64,000 nt of DNA, from assembly GCF_002079055.1 (NCBI RefSeq), contig NC_047496.1, forward strand, positions 248,001-312,000, read 5' to 3'. How positions within the stretch are numbered: the first letter of the stretch is position 1; the number at the start of each line of letters is the position of its first letter. This stretch comes from Saccharomyces paradoxus. Its lineage: Eukaryota > Ascomycota > Saccharomycetes > Saccharomycetales > Saccharomycetaceae. This document shows positions 1 through 10,094 of the stretch, one piece after another. A program made the translations under genes and the position numbers. Under the pieces are notes generated by a model that worked only from the letters and a program-made list of their open reading frames with translations, made no database searches and had not been told where the DNA came from.

Positions 1-701
1 TTGAGAATAAAAACAGCATTTACAGTTTGTTTTTAGAGTATGTTGCTGGTGGCTCCGTAGGATCTTTGATTAGGATGTATGGAAGATTCGATGAACCATT
101 AATCAAGCATTTGACAACACAAGTATTGAAAGGATTGGCATATCTACACTCGAAAGGTATTCTCCATAGAGATATGAAAGCAGACAATTTACTTTTGGAT
201 CAAGATGGTATCTGCAAAATCAGTGACTTCGGCATTTCAAGAAAATCGAAGGATATATACTCTAATTCGGACATGACCATGCGAGGAACGGTCTTCTGGA
301 TGGCTCCTGAAATGGTTGATACAAAACAAGGCTACAGTGCGAAAGTTGATATATGGTCTCTAGGATGCATAGTTCTGGAAATGTTTGCTGGTAAGCGCCC
401 ATGGTCGAACTTAGAAGTTGTCGCAGCTATGTTCAAAATTGGAAAGTCGAAATCGGCACCACCAATTCCTGAGGATACCTTACCATTAATATCGCAGGTT
501 GGGCGAAATTTTCTAGACGCATGTTTTGAAATAAATCCAGAGAAAAGGCCGACCGCTAATGAGCTTCTTTCTCATCCGTTCAGTGAAGTAGATGAAACAT
601 TTGATTTCAAATCTACCAGACTCGCGAAATTTATAAAGTCGAATGATAAGTTAAACTCTTCAAAATTGAGGATAACGTCTCAGGAGAACAAAACTGCATA
701 G
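1..701 (+). CDS. BCK1: BCK1, MAP kinase kinase kinase (3' part only)
   Basis: Partial gene: the frame is already open at the left edge, so only the C-terminal part of the kinase domain is present. Bck1 is the MAPKKK of the cell-wall integrity pathway; it acts below Pkc1 and phosphorylates Mkk1 and Mkk2. Visible here are the catalytic loop HRDMKADN (HRD at 165-173), the DFG motif at 225-233, the MAPEM segment of the activation loop, and the WSLGCIVLEM helix that follows. The domain ends about 40 codons before the stop. The tail SSKLRITSQENKTA matches S. cerevisiae BCK1 as I remember it, apart from the last residue. The ATP-binding lysine and the long N-terminal regulatory region lie outside the window. 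The first ATG in the window is not the start of the gene. Confidence 0.95.
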   Translation, partial: ENKNSIYSLFLEYVAGGSVGSLIRMYGRFDEPLIKHLTTQVLKGLAYLHSKGILHRDMKADNLLLDQDGICKISDFGISRKSKDIYSNSDMTMRGTVFWMAPEMVDTKQGYSAKVDIWSLGCIVLEMFAGKRPWSNLEVVAAMFKIGKSKSAPPIPEDTLPLISQVGRNFLDACFEINPEKRPTANELLSHPFSEVDETFDFKSTRLAKFIKSNDKLNSSKLRITSQENKTA

Positions 702-822
702 CTGTTAGGATCAAGCTATACTTAAAATATTTATGCATACGTAATAATATAGAACAGTAGATATAGATGATGAAGTGAATGAAAAACAAGAATAATAAAA
801 TACCAAAATTTCCTGCTGGCAT

Positions 823-3444
823 TTATTCAGACGAAAAATGGTGCACAATAAGCGTGTCAAAACGACGGTTAGACCCTTCAAATATAACATTCCTCACCTC
901 CTCGCTGAAGGGCTCACTTTCATCAAGAAGGTCCTCTCCAATAATGAATGTGGTCTCCTCTATATCGGCTAAAGCAGTATCTGATAATCCTATGTCCAGC
1001 ACAGTTTCTATAAAAGACGACCTTTCAATTGCTTCTTTTGGACTCTTTGTTTCAAAGGGAATATCCACAATCTTAACGGTAGATTCGTTTAGCCAGTCAT
1101 GCTCAGCAAATGCGGTTGACAAATCTTTTGCAAAATCACTATTCTTACTGTTAATAAATATACTACAGGATGCGTTATCATTATTATAGCCATCTCTATA
1201 GCATATCAATAAGAGAAGATATAGTCCAAGATAATCTGACTGTGTCAGGTATGGTTTTGGTAGTAATAAGTTGAACCGTTTTCTTTTAAAACGATCTGCA
1301 TTTAACCTGCCATAGGTGTTTGAAATTTGAACAGCAAAATTTGCCTTGAGTGACTGGAAAATAGACTTGAAAAAAGTAGATGATAATTCATTCAAACCCA
1401 GGAGATGAGAATAAATGTGATCGAAGTTGGCGTATTTTTCATCAATGAAGACGGGGCTTCCTCTATACTCATACGAGGCTCCTTTCAGTGGCAGTAAAAT
1501 GAGATCTGAAGAGTCCATTTTCATCGTCGCAATATTAGCTGCCTTTTCACGTATAGTAGAAAATATCACCTCACTAGAAAATGGTATTTTGCTTAGGTTT
1601 GAAAAAATATCAAATATTTGTAGTAATGAATCTGTATTCGCAGTGAAATCGGGATCATCATTATATAGAGAAGATGATTGCAGCAGATCAGTTGTTCGTT
1701 CAGTAAGCAATCGTAAATGAATGGCTCTCAATGCGCCAACTCCTTCAAACGCATTCAGTTTTTCATTTATAACACTTAGGTTAGTATCCACATCGTCAAC
1801 GCTTTTAGACCAAATATGAACCATTTTTTTTATTTTGAATGTGTTGGATTTCAATGTAGAATCAGTAGCAGTCGTCATTCTGCTCAAGGAGGTTTCGTTT
1901 CTTTGTCTGTTACTCTTAGGCTTAGGAGACACTCCTAAAGATAGGTAATTTAACAGCTTTAAAGACGGAGAGATCGCTTCTGTAGTGTTTATCACGGTGG
2001 TCAGTTCACCAATTCTATATTTGGCAACATCTGCCAATGAATTTAATTGAGTGTTAATTTCAGTATTGTCAACACCCTCAGAATCGAGGCCATTTGCTGC
2101 CCCATCGTCTTCCCCAGGTGTAGATAAGGATTTGCGAACGTCATCTCGGTATGAATCTGGATATACAACCTGCGTAAGAGGAGTGGTAACAAAAGTAGAA
2201 ACCAAAGCCATTAACACAAACATACCAAATATTTTTCTACTAATAATACCAGCATTCAAACCAACAGTCAATACAACAATTTCAACAATACCTTTGCAAG
2301 ACATCAAAACACCGACTGCAGTGGCTTCCCTCCAAAATAAGCCGCTAAGTTTAGCCGTAAGAGTACCTGAAATAATTTTAGTAAAGATGGCAATACCGAT
2401 TGTTGCAAAAACATAGCCCCAGTCTCTTCCCTCATTCAACAAAGTCAAATCAACATTCAATCCGGCAACAGCAAAATAGATTGGAATGAAAACAATATTC
2501 GGTATATCTTCCATTCTTTCTGTTAATTTAACAACATAGTGATCATCTCTAGGTACCACTAAACCAGCAATGAAGGCACCGAAAATAGGATGAACCCCAA
2601 TAATATCCGTGAAGTAAGCAGAAATGAACATGATAAATAAAATGCACATCGTTGCCAATGGTGAAGGCTTGATTCTGTCAAGTTCATGGGTTCTTATAAG
2701 CACCCATCTTAATAGGTATTTTAAGGGAAAGAAGTAAATCAAAAACCATGCAAACGTGATAAGCAGAATGTAAACGGTATTAACAGGGCTTCCTTCTGCA
2801 CTCGAAAGAATAATACTCAATGCTAATAGAATCCATCCCAATATGTCGTTAATGATACCCGCCGCAAGGACAACGATACCAGCTCTATCCTTGATCAAGC
2901 GCAGTTCGTTTAAAATACGACATAAAACAGGAAAGGCTGTAACGGAGATCGAAACAGCTATAAATACCATGAATACAGAGAATTTGATATGCCTTTCGCC
3001 TTCTGTTCTGTTCGCATAAGTGTGAAATAAAGGAATTGCTAGCAGACAGCCAAAACCAAACGGCACCGCTAAAGTGGCTATACCTATCACGAGTGCTTTT
3101 TTTAAATGTTTTTTAATGAAGGCAATATCCACTTCTAAGCCCAAAAAGAACATGAACAGTATTATTCCCAAATTCGCCACCAAATTTAGTCCCGGGATCG
3201 ATGACGTAGGGAATATTGTGTTTGTATAGTTTGGAATTTGACCAAATACAGTGGGCCCTAATATTACACCTGCTATAACTTCTGAAATGACCTTAGGCTG
3301 CCTCATCATTGAAAATGGGATGTGAACTAAATTGCACACCAGTAATATAAGACATGCTTGAAAGAGAAATAAAGTTAGCGGTGAACTCGAGTTGTAGTGG
3401 AACGGGTTCGCACCTGACAAAACTCCTCCTACAGTGTTTGCCAT
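823..3444 (-). CDS. KHA1: KHA1, K+/H+ antiporter of the CPA2 family
   Basis: 873 residues, the length I recall for S. cerevisiae Kha1. The N-terminal half (about residues 20-440) has a dozen hydrophobic segments with a Na+/H+ exchanger fold. Features include GVILGPTVFGQ after the first helices, FLGLEVD, and the GVHPIFGAFIAGLVVPRD segment. The C-terminal half is soluble, variable and probably cytosolic. Known role: K+/H+ exchange in Golgi-like compartments, with effects on growth at alkaline pH and on cation tolerance. The start ATG (3444) is followed by the conserved MANTVGG. It ends convergently with BCK1, only 121 bp away. TOK1, another K+ transporter, lies upstream on the same strand. It is one of the most conserved proteins of the window. 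Confidence 0.96.
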   Translation of the reverse strand: MANTVGGVLSGANPFHYNSSSPLTLFLFQACLILLVCNLVHIPFSMMRQPKVISEVIAGVILGPTVFGQIPNYTNTIFPTSSIPGLNLVANLGIILFMFFLGLEVDIAFIKKHLKKALVIGIATLAVPFGFGCLLAIPLFHTYANRTEGERHIKFSVFMVFIAVSISVTAFPVLCRILNELRLIKDRAGIVVLAAGIINDILGWILLALSIILSSAEGSPVNTVYILLITFAWFLIYFFPLKYLLRWVLIRTHELDRIKPSPLATMCILFIMFISAYFTDIIGVHPIFGAFIAGLVVPRDDHYVVKLTERMEDIPNIVFIPIYFAVAGLNVDLTLLNEGRDWGYVFATIGIAIFTKIISGTLTAKLSGLFWREATAVGVLMSCKGIVEIVVLTVGLNAGIISRKIFGMFVLMALVSTFVTTPLTQVVYPDSYRDDVRKSLSTPGEDDGAANGLDSEGVDNTEINTQLNSLADVAKYRIGELTTVINTTEAISPSLKLLNYLSLGVSPKPKSNRQRNETSLSRMTTATDSTLKSNTFKIKKMVHIWSKSVDDVDTNLSVINEKLNAFEGVGALRAIHLRLLTERTTDLLQSSSLYNDDPDFTANTDSLLQIFDIFSNLSKIPFSSEVIFSTIREKAANIATMKMDSSDLILLPLKGASYEYRGSPVFIDEKYANFDHIYSHLLGLNELSSTFFKSIFQSLKANFAVQISNTYGRLNADRFKRKRFNLLLPKPYLTQSDYLGLYLLLLICYRDGYNNDNASCSIFINSKNSDFAKDLSTAFAEHDWLNESTVKIVDIPFETKSPKEAIERSSFIETVLDIGLSDTALADIEETTFIIGEDLLDESEPFSEEVRNVIFEGSNRRFDTLIVHHFSSE

Positions 3445-3738
3445 TTGATATAATATAAATAATACAACCTCGTTTTAAGGATAATTGTTGATATCATTTG
3501 ACATATGTTTTAGCAATAAGATATGATATAAGATGAGTGAACCGTTCTTGTTTTTTATTTTCCCTTCATGAAGCTCAGCCACATTAGGCCGAGACGCAAC
3601 GGGTGCATAGTTCAAGGCGCATTTATGGCAGAAAAATGCTGTCACTATTTACTTGATATGGTAGAATATATATATTTAGAGAATACATCTGCAGAAGCCT
3701 ACAGTAAAATATAATTTAATGCTTCGGGTGTTTGTAAA

Positions 3739-5802
3739 TCAAAGTGTCTTTCTATGCTCACCAAAATATCTTCTTTTGCTTATAACCTTATAGAGTTCTT
3801 CGTCTTCTACTAGATTAGCTACCAACTCTTCTATGTTCTTGAATAGCATCATAAAAGCAAAATGAGGTTCATTTAAGGGGAACTTGAGAGGCGTCTCAGG
3901 TGATATCCAAAATTCGGGTCCTCGTGTATACTCCTCAATATCTGTAATGTTCCTTAAATGAAGTTTATGGATGTAAGACCAATCAGAAAAACTAAGTGTG
4001 TAATCTTTATTCACTAGGCATATCCGATGTAGTTTTTTTACGGCTTTAAGTAACTCTTGCAAGTTCCTTAAATTAAAGGTCCCCGAGTCCTGTAGTGAAT
4101 ATGCAGCAGAAGAAGCATATTCCAGAGGAAGTATTCCCTCTGGACTAGATGCTTTTGACAATGAAGAAAATGATTCTTGCGGGCTTCCCCGCGGGGATGT
4201 TACTCCAGAACCATTTTCTTCTGGAGTATCATCGTTGCACTCTGAAATTTGACTAGACTGTGAGCTCGTTGTAGTCTCTTCCAAATCACCGTCAGCCGTG
4301 TCTGATTCTTCAAAAATTTCACCAGTGTTCACCATAAAGGAAATCGCTCTTTGACGTCCGTTAAAGACAATAGATTTGACTTTATTATTGAGTGATTCAC
4401 CGATCCTAATGTCTAGAGAGGTAGAAATGTCAAACAACAGATCACCCACCGTAGATAAAATAGCTCCCATTAATGGGACCGCACCCAACGCCCAGATAAC
4501 AAAAAACGCACGGCCTGCGCCAGTCCTTGGAGCAAAGTCACCGTATCCAATGGTCAATAAGCATAAGAAACAAAAATAAATACAATTGAAATATGACCAA
4601 TTCTCTGCAAATTTGAATACAAGAGCCCCCAATAACCAAAAACCCATGAAAATTGCAACAGTCATCGACAATGAAAACCAATGCTGCTTTCTCGAGGCTG
4701 TTCTGCGAATACACTTCATCAAATCAAACGCTTCCCTTTCAGAAAAAGCTTTATTACCATCCATATAACGTTTCCATGATTTAGACCTCCCTTTTTCAAC
4801 CCTGTGGAAAAAGAAAATTGGTCCAGAAGATTTTTGAATGATAGATCTTGTCATAAACACGATTAAACCCATTAAGACAACTCCAGACAGGGAAAAGATT
4901 AAAACCATGATTTTGGCGCCAACTGATTTAGGCAAAATATCACCCAGTCCCACGGTTAATAATGACACCGTGCAGAAATATAGTGCATTTCCGTACGTGA
5001 TGTGCAACAAAGCGCTGAACATACCCGCTCCCCAAATCAACCATACAGACAGTAGTACAGTGTATGCCATGATACTTCTTTCATTGGGTAAAAGGTTAAA
5101 CGTTGGGGGATATTTTCCTAATTTATAACCAATAAAATGTATCGTCAAGATAATGGTGCATACCAAATATAGACCAGAACTGATGCAGGCAAACCAAAAC
5201 CCAATAGTCTTACTATAGCTGCTCGGCATGTCACTCAAGGAACATACAATTACGTCCACCAAAAGCATCCCTCCTGCTATCGTCCAACCTGTGATATTGA
5301 TTAGCTGAGATTTAAGGTACGTCAACTTCTTACCAAAATGTAGCATCAAGATAATATTCGACGTAAAACCCAATATCAGAGAGATGATATTAACGGCAAA
5401 AACACCAGGAGGATCAAAAACCGTCTTTACTTGGTTCATCAAAACATCCGTGTCGTTGCTCTGTGGATTTGTCACCACAGAGTTGTTCCTTACGGATCTC
5501 CATTTTTCTACCACACAGGCTATCGAAATGGTGTTAGCAACGGGACCCAAACAGGCAGTAATCACGGGAAAATAGCATGAAACCACGAACCAAAAGACAA
5601 AGAGTGTCGAAGAAGGTTCCGCATTGATAATACTAACTCTTTCATCCCGAAATCGCAGTGCATCCTTTAATTCCTCTTCAAGAGCACCCTTAGCCTCATT
5701 CGCTGTGTTATTTGAATGCGATTCAACAGCCTGAGCTGAGCCCTCTTGCTCCACTCTTGCCATATTGCCATATCCCAGTCTGTTTTCGGCAAAGTTATCC
5801 AT
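3739..5802 (-). CDS. TOK1: TOK1, outward-rectifying two-pore K+ channel
   Basis: 687 residues from the ATG at 5802. Tok1 is the plasma-membrane outward rectifier and has eight membrane segments and two pore loops in one chain. Both selectivity filters are visible: TVGLGD at residues 283-288 and TIGYGD at 417-422. Hydrophobic segments flank each filter, and a long Ser/Glu-rich cytosolic tail follows. The frame stays open upstream of this ATG. The S. cerevisiae protein, as I recall it, starts four codons earlier (MTRFMNSFAK); here that position reads ATA ([10 protein letters not shown]), so I place the start at the internal Met. The open frame runs back to about 5835 without another ATG. Divergent from SRS2 across 620 bp. 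Confidence 0.94.
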   Translation of the reverse strand: MDNFAENRLGYGNMARVEQEGSAQAVESHSNNTANEAKGALEEELKDALRFRDERVSIINAEPSSTLFVFWFVVSCYFPVITACLGPVANTISIACVVEKWRSVRNNSVVTNPQSNDTDVLMNQVKTVFDPPGVFAVNIISLILGFTSNIILMLHFGKKLTYLKSQLINITGWTIAGGMLLVDVIVCSLSDMPSSYSKTIGFWFACISSGLYLVCTIILTIHFIGYKLGKYPPTFNLLPNERSIMAYTVLLSVWLIWGAGMFSALLHITYGNALYFCTVSLLTVGLGDILPKSVGAKIMVLIFSLSGVVLMGLIVFMTRSIIQKSSGPIFFFHRVEKGRSKSWKRYMDGNKAFSEREAFDLMKCIRRTASRKQHWFSLSMTVAIFMGFWLLGALVFKFAENWSYFNCIYFCFLCLLTIGYGDFAPRTGAGRAFFVIWALGAVPLMGAILSTVGDLLFDISTSLDIRIGESLNNKVKSIVFNGRQRAISFMVNTGEIFEESDTADGDLEETTTSSQSSQISECNDDTPEENGSGVTSPRGSPQESFSSLSKASSPEGILPLEYASSAAYSLQDSGTFNLRNLQELLKAVKKLHRICLVNKDYTLSFSDWSYIHKLHLRNITDIEEYTRGPEFWISPETPLKFPLNEPHFAFMMLFKNIEELVANLVEDEELYKVISKRRYFGEHRKTL

Positions 5803-6422
5803 GAACGTCGTTATGAATATCACAGTTAAAAACAATAATATAAGAAATATGCTTTGTTATACAGTTAGAAAGGAGCGACGACGTCTGCTCACGACCTACG
5901 AGATGCGGCTATTTTTGATGGAAAAACATACATAGGTCAGATCATTTTTCCATATCCGATGGCCCACATGATATTGAATACTCAGGCGAAGTCTATATCA
6001 AAGCGTATTCAACTTGTATATACAATTACTACTTCATATAGTGTATATAGCATCTCATTGCGATAAAGTGCGGTTTCTTCTCCAATCATTATGATAGCGC
6101 CGCTCAAACATGCTAGGGTAACAAGACGCGAATGCGAAAAACTCCCAAAAAAAAACCAAAACAAACGAAAGTGACAACATTAGAACGATGCTGATGAAGA
6201 AGGACCGAGCTCGAGTAACTGATACTATTGCTTAGGTTTCCTTCGCAAAAGTGCCAATAAATTTGCAGTTTTTAAGATAAAAATATTTCTTTACAGCTTT
6301 TGGACAGCTTTTAGACAGCTTTCTGTCCCTCTGGTTATCTTTTTGCCATCCATAGTTGTACTCAGCACCTTTGAATATCACGTTAATTTGATCTTTCGGT
6401 TTCCGGAATCTAGGGGTAGCAA
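5803..6422. promoter_or_regulatory. TOK1/SRS2 divergent intergenic region
   Basis: 620 bp between two divergent starts. It is AT-rich, with TATA-like stretches around 6015-6055. An ACGCGAA sequence at 6126-6132 resembles the late-G1 MBF/SBF sites, and a tandem 11-bp triplicate lies at 6293-6325. An open minus-strand frame at 6232-6474 has no ATG and is not a gene. No RNA gene or element seen. Confidence 0.6.
6293..6325 (+). repeat. Three tandem 11-bp repeats before SRS2
   Basis: Three adjacent copies read ACAGCTTTTGG (6293-6303), ACAGCTTTTAG (6304-6314) and ACAGCTTTCTG (6315-6325). They differ only in the last four bases and end 97 bp before the SRS2 ATG, in the likely core promoter or 5' leader. 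Function unknown; they could be replication slippage. Confidence 0.8.
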
Positions 6423-9400
6423 ATGTCGTCAAATAATGATCTTTTGTTGCATTTAGTATCCCAGTTAAATACACAACAGAGAGCCGCGGCCCTCTTTGAT
6501 TACACTAGAGGACTGCAGGTTATAGCCGGTCCCGGCACAGGGAAGACTAAAGTTTTAACTTCGAGGGTAGCCTATCTTATTCTGCATCATCACATCCATC
6601 CTCGAGATATTATAGTGACTACTTTCACTAACAAAGCTGCCAACGAGATGAAAGAACGTTTGCAAGGAATGTTACGCGGGGCAGGAGTCAATATTTCGGA
6701 GCTCTTAATTGGTACTTTCCATAGTATTTGCCTGAGAATACTTTACAGATTTGGCCACTTGGTGGATCTACAGAAAGAATGGAGAATTATCGATGAAAAG
6801 GAGATAGACACCATTTTAGATGACATGATTGAAAAAGTTCCCGATCAAATAAGGGATTATGCTTCCTCGATCACGAGGAAAGTGAATTTATGTATGCCAA
6901 AAAAGAATGGAGATGAATGGACCATTCATCCGAAACTGATCAAGAAACAGATTTCAAAACTGAAATCAAACGCAATATTACCCGAGGAATACATTCTTGA
7001 CTCGAACCATGACGCTGCGCTGGCCTATTTTTACCAAATTTACCAATCCGAGCTAAGCAAGAAAAATACCCTAGACTTTGATGACCTACTAATGTACACT
7101 TTCCGTTTGCTGACTAGGGAGCGTGTTTTATCCAACGTAAAGCATGTTTTAGTTGACGAATTTCAAGATACTAACGGCATTCAATTAGACTTGATGTTTC
7201 TTTTCGCTAAGGGAAATCACCATCTCTCCAGAGGGATGACCATCGTAGGCGATCCTGATCAAAGCATATATGCTTTCAGGAATGCCTTAGCTCACAACTT
7301 TCTAGAAATGGGTAGGAAATGCCCCATCGAGTACTCGACTATTATACTCGTGGAGAATTATCGTTCCTCACAAAAAATTCTAAACACAAGTGAAATTTTG
7401 ATAACACAACAAAACAAAGGCCGCCAGAATAGGACTCCACTTCGTGCCCAATTTGATTTGGATTTCCCACCAGTTTATATGAATTTCCCCGCTTACTTTT
7501 TAGAGGCACCTTCTTTAGTCCGAGAACTACTATATTTGAAAGCCTTACCGAACTTATTCACCTTTAATGACTTTGCCATCTTAGTAAGACAACGCAGGCA
7601 AATTAAAAGTATTGAAAGTGCACTAATAGAACATCGAATACCCTATAAGATTATAAGGGGACACACTTTCTGGGATTCCAAGGAAACAAGGGCAATGTTA
7701 AACTTGCTGAAATTGATATTTTCTCCGAATGATAAACACGCAATTCTTGCTTCACTTTTATACCCGGCAAGAGGCCTTGGTCCTGCTACTGGTGAGAAAA
7801 TCAAGAACGCATTGGACACACTAGCTACGGATGCATCATGCTTTCAAATATTAAAGGACATAAGTAGTAAAAAAACAATGCTGGACATACCGACGAAAGG
7901 CCGTTCTGTCATAGCAGACTTCATTTCAATGATAGAAAACTGTCAATTGTTGCTCCAAAGCACTCTATTAGGAGGGCTTTCAGATTTATTTGATAAACTT
8001 TATGAACTGTCGGGTTTGAAGTACGAATACTTGTACAAGGATGGCAAGAAAAAAACCGACCAGCTGGAACAGTCCGAACCCAATTTATTGAATGCAAGAC
8101 ACAAGAATATTGAGCTTTTAAAAAACTATTTTCTGGCTCTTCTCAATAAGTCAGAGTCTCCAGATAGAGAAAAAAATGAAGGTATGAAAGCAGCAGCCGA
8201 TGAAGCTGACCCAGTAGAGAGCAAAGTCATTAGTCCAAGAGAATACCTCCGCAATTTTTTCAATTCACTGTCCCTTCATTCCGATGCAGTTGAGGAGGAA
8301 GAGTCGGAATCCAACAAAAATGCAAAAATGAATCGCGAAAAAAATGGCTTTGTCACAATATCTACAATCCACGGTGCTAAAGGTCTTGAATGGCCGGTAG
8401 TTTTTATTCCCGGATGCGAAGAGGGAATAATCCCTTGTGTGTTCAACGATGATAAAAAGGATGAATCAGAAGAGGACGAGGACGAAGATTCAGAAAAGGC
8501 TAAAAAAGATGCGAGTCCCAAAAAGACTAGAATTTTATCTGTGGAGGATTCTATAGATGAAGAGAGAAGGATGTTTTTTGTTGCACAAACTCGTGCAAAA
8601 TACCTGTTGTATTTATCAAACACTACAACGGTGGAAGATGTCGATAGACCACGAATAGCGAGCCGATTTCTGACCACCGACTTGGTAAAGGGCATGTCTG
8701 ATAGCCAAAAATTATTTGAAAGTACGAATAGTATCAAAAAACTATATCGAATTTTGAACAAGAAGCCTCCTGCCCAGAATGATAAACTATTTTCGCTTGA
8801 TCAATTACGCAATGACTATAACCAGTTCATTGAAAATAGGAGAGAAAGGATGATTTGGCAAGGAATACAAATGAATGATATCTATGGAATACAGTTGTCT
8901 AAAAATAAACTATCGGGGTCTGTTAGCGATTTTACATCAGCTGCAGATCAGTTACGACTTGAAACGAATAGCTCTATATTCCCACAAAAGAAATTTACTG
9001 AAAGGCCTCACCCATCCAAAACCACTGGCAGTTACGCTCCTAAAAGTAGAGTTAAAAGTCCAGAAAAAAGGTACGCTCCAGAAACTACATCACACCATTC
9101 TCCAACAAAAAAAAAGGTGTTTGCGCCTCAATACATTTCAACAAATAATGTACCCAGTAGACGAGAGTTTCATTCTGCCACTGGGAAAAACATTCCCTTT
9201 CTAAGAAGAGAAGATAGGTCCATTACAGACATATCTCCAAGATCATCAACAAGATCATTAAGAGGAGCATCTCCGAATAAAACAAGCCACATGCCAGATG
9301 ATTTAATAGGACCATCACCAACAAGGCCTTCGAGAGACAAAGTCGTTAGTAATATTCACTTCCCAACTGCAGGCACTTTTAGAATAGAAACTCAGTCAAA

Positions 9401-9953
9401 TGTGGATGAACTGTATCCCTCAGGATTCCCCAATAAATCAGGTCACTCGCTTACGTCCAGTGAATTTTCTGGATTTTCTAGCGTGTGCAGTAATTCTGAT
9501 CAGTCAAACAACTTGATACGAGATATAAAAAACGAATTAGATTTATCCGATGAGGAGTTATTAAATGATATATCAATAGAAAGAAGGAGAGAGCTTTTGG
9601 GCTCAAAAAAAAAAGAGAAAACAAAACCAAAATCTCGGAATAGGAAGTCCAAGAGGAGTGACAAAGTTAAGAATGAGGAAGTGATAGATTTGAAGAGTGA
9701 ATTTGAGGAAGATGATAGCAGAAATACAACTGCTGCCGAGTTGTTACATAATCCTGATGACACCACGGTTGATAATCGTCCAATAATCTCAAACGCCAAG
9801 TTTTTGGCTGACGCAGCTATGAAAAAGACACACAAATTTTCTAAAAAGGTGAAGAATGAACCTGCATCAAGTCAAATGGATATATTTTCTCAGCTGTCGC
9901 GTGCGAAAAAAAAATCAAAACTAAATAACGGTGAAATTATAGTCATCGATTAG
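6423..9953 (+). CDS. SRS2: SRS2, 3'-5' UvrD-type helicase and anti-recombinase
   Basis: 1176 residues (about 1174 in S. cerevisiae). Superfamily 1A helicase that strips Rad51 from single-stranded DNA and is recruited to replication forks by SUMO-PCNA. Visible motifs: Walker A AGPGTGKT at 35-42 (catalytic K41), motif II VDEFQD at 244-249, motif III GDPDQS from 276, and a late ERRMFFVAQTRAK segment. After the helicase core comes a long, low-complexity, basic and serine-rich tail that in the family binds Rad51. The last residues hold the PCNA-interacting stretch (DIFSQLSRAKKKSKL) and the SUMO-interacting motif EIIVID at the extreme C-terminus. All functional motifs are intact. A lysine-rich and Asp/Glu-rich insertion lies near residues 675-705. 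The ATG at 6423 is the family start. Confidence 0.97.
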   Translation: MSSNNDLLLHLVSQLNTQQRAAALFDYTRGLQVIAGPGTGKTKVLTSRVAYLILHHHIHPRDIIVTTFTNKAANEMKERLQGMLRGAGVNISELLIGTFHSICLRILYRFGHLVDLQKEWRIIDEKEIDTILDDMIEKVPDQIRDYASSITRKVNLCMPKKNGDEWTIHPKLIKKQISKLKSNAILPEEYILDSNHDAALAYFYQIYQSELSKKNTLDFDDLLMYTFRLLTRERVLSNVKHVLVDEFQDTNGIQLDLMFLFAKGNHHLSRGMTIVGDPDQSIYAFRNALAHNFLEMGRKCPIEYSTIILVENYRSSQKILNTSEILITQQNKGRQNRTPLRAQFDLDFPPVYMNFPAYFLEAPSLVRELLYLKALPNLFTFNDFAILVRQRRQIKSIESALIEHRIPYKIIRGHTFWDSKETRAMLNLLKLIFSPNDKHAILASLLYPARGLGPATGEKIKNALDTLATDASCFQILKDISSKKTMLDIPTKGRSVIADFISMIENCQLLLQSTLLGGLSDLFDKLYELSGLKYEYLYKDGKKKTDQLEQSEPNLLNARHKNIELLKNYFLALLNKSESPDREKNEGMKAAADEADPVESKVISPREYLRNFFNSLSLHSDAVEEEESESNKNAKMNREKNGFVTISTIHGAKGLEWPVVFIPGCEEGIIPCVFNDDKKDESEEDEDEDSEKAKKDASPKKTRILSVEDSIDEERRMFFVAQTRAKYLLYLSNTTTVEDVDRPRIASRFLTTDLVKGMSDSQKLFESTNSIKKLYRILNKKPPAQNDKLFSLDQLRNDYNQFIENRRERMIWQGIQMNDIYGIQLSKNKLSGSVSDFTSAADQLRLETNSSIFPQKKFTERPHPSKTTGSYAPKSRVKSPEKRYAPETTSHHSPTKKKVFAPQYISTNNVPSRREFHSATGKNIPFLRREDRSITDISPRSSTRSLRGASPNKTSHMPDDLIGPSPTRPSRDKVVSNIHFPTAGTFRIETQSNVDELYPSGFPNKSGHSLTSSEFSGFSSVCSNSDQSNNLIRDIKNELDLSDEELLNDISIERRRELLGSKKKEKTKPKSRNRKSKRSDKVKNEEVIDLKSEFEEDDSRNTTAAELLHNPDDTTVDNRPIISNAKFLADAAMKKTHKFSKKVKNEPASSQMDIFSQLSRAKKKSKLNNGEIIVID

Positions 9954-10094
9954 TTGCACTTCCACGTCTAAGTACGTCAACTGTTGGTGGCGGTTTATAA
10001 AATTTTATATAAGAGGTACATAGGAGTTAATTTTATTTTATTGGTTGGGTTTTATATATAAAGCATATGGAATGGAAATGTGGATTATTCGTCA

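Noticed and set aside
6232-6474. 80-codon minus-strand frame overlapping the SRS2 start
   Set aside because: It begins with GTG and contains no ATG, and it lies across the SRS2 promoter and start. No recognisable protein.
8276-8761. 161-codon frame antisense to SRS2
   Set aside because: Serine-rich reverse of the acidic SRS2 insertion; no independent support.
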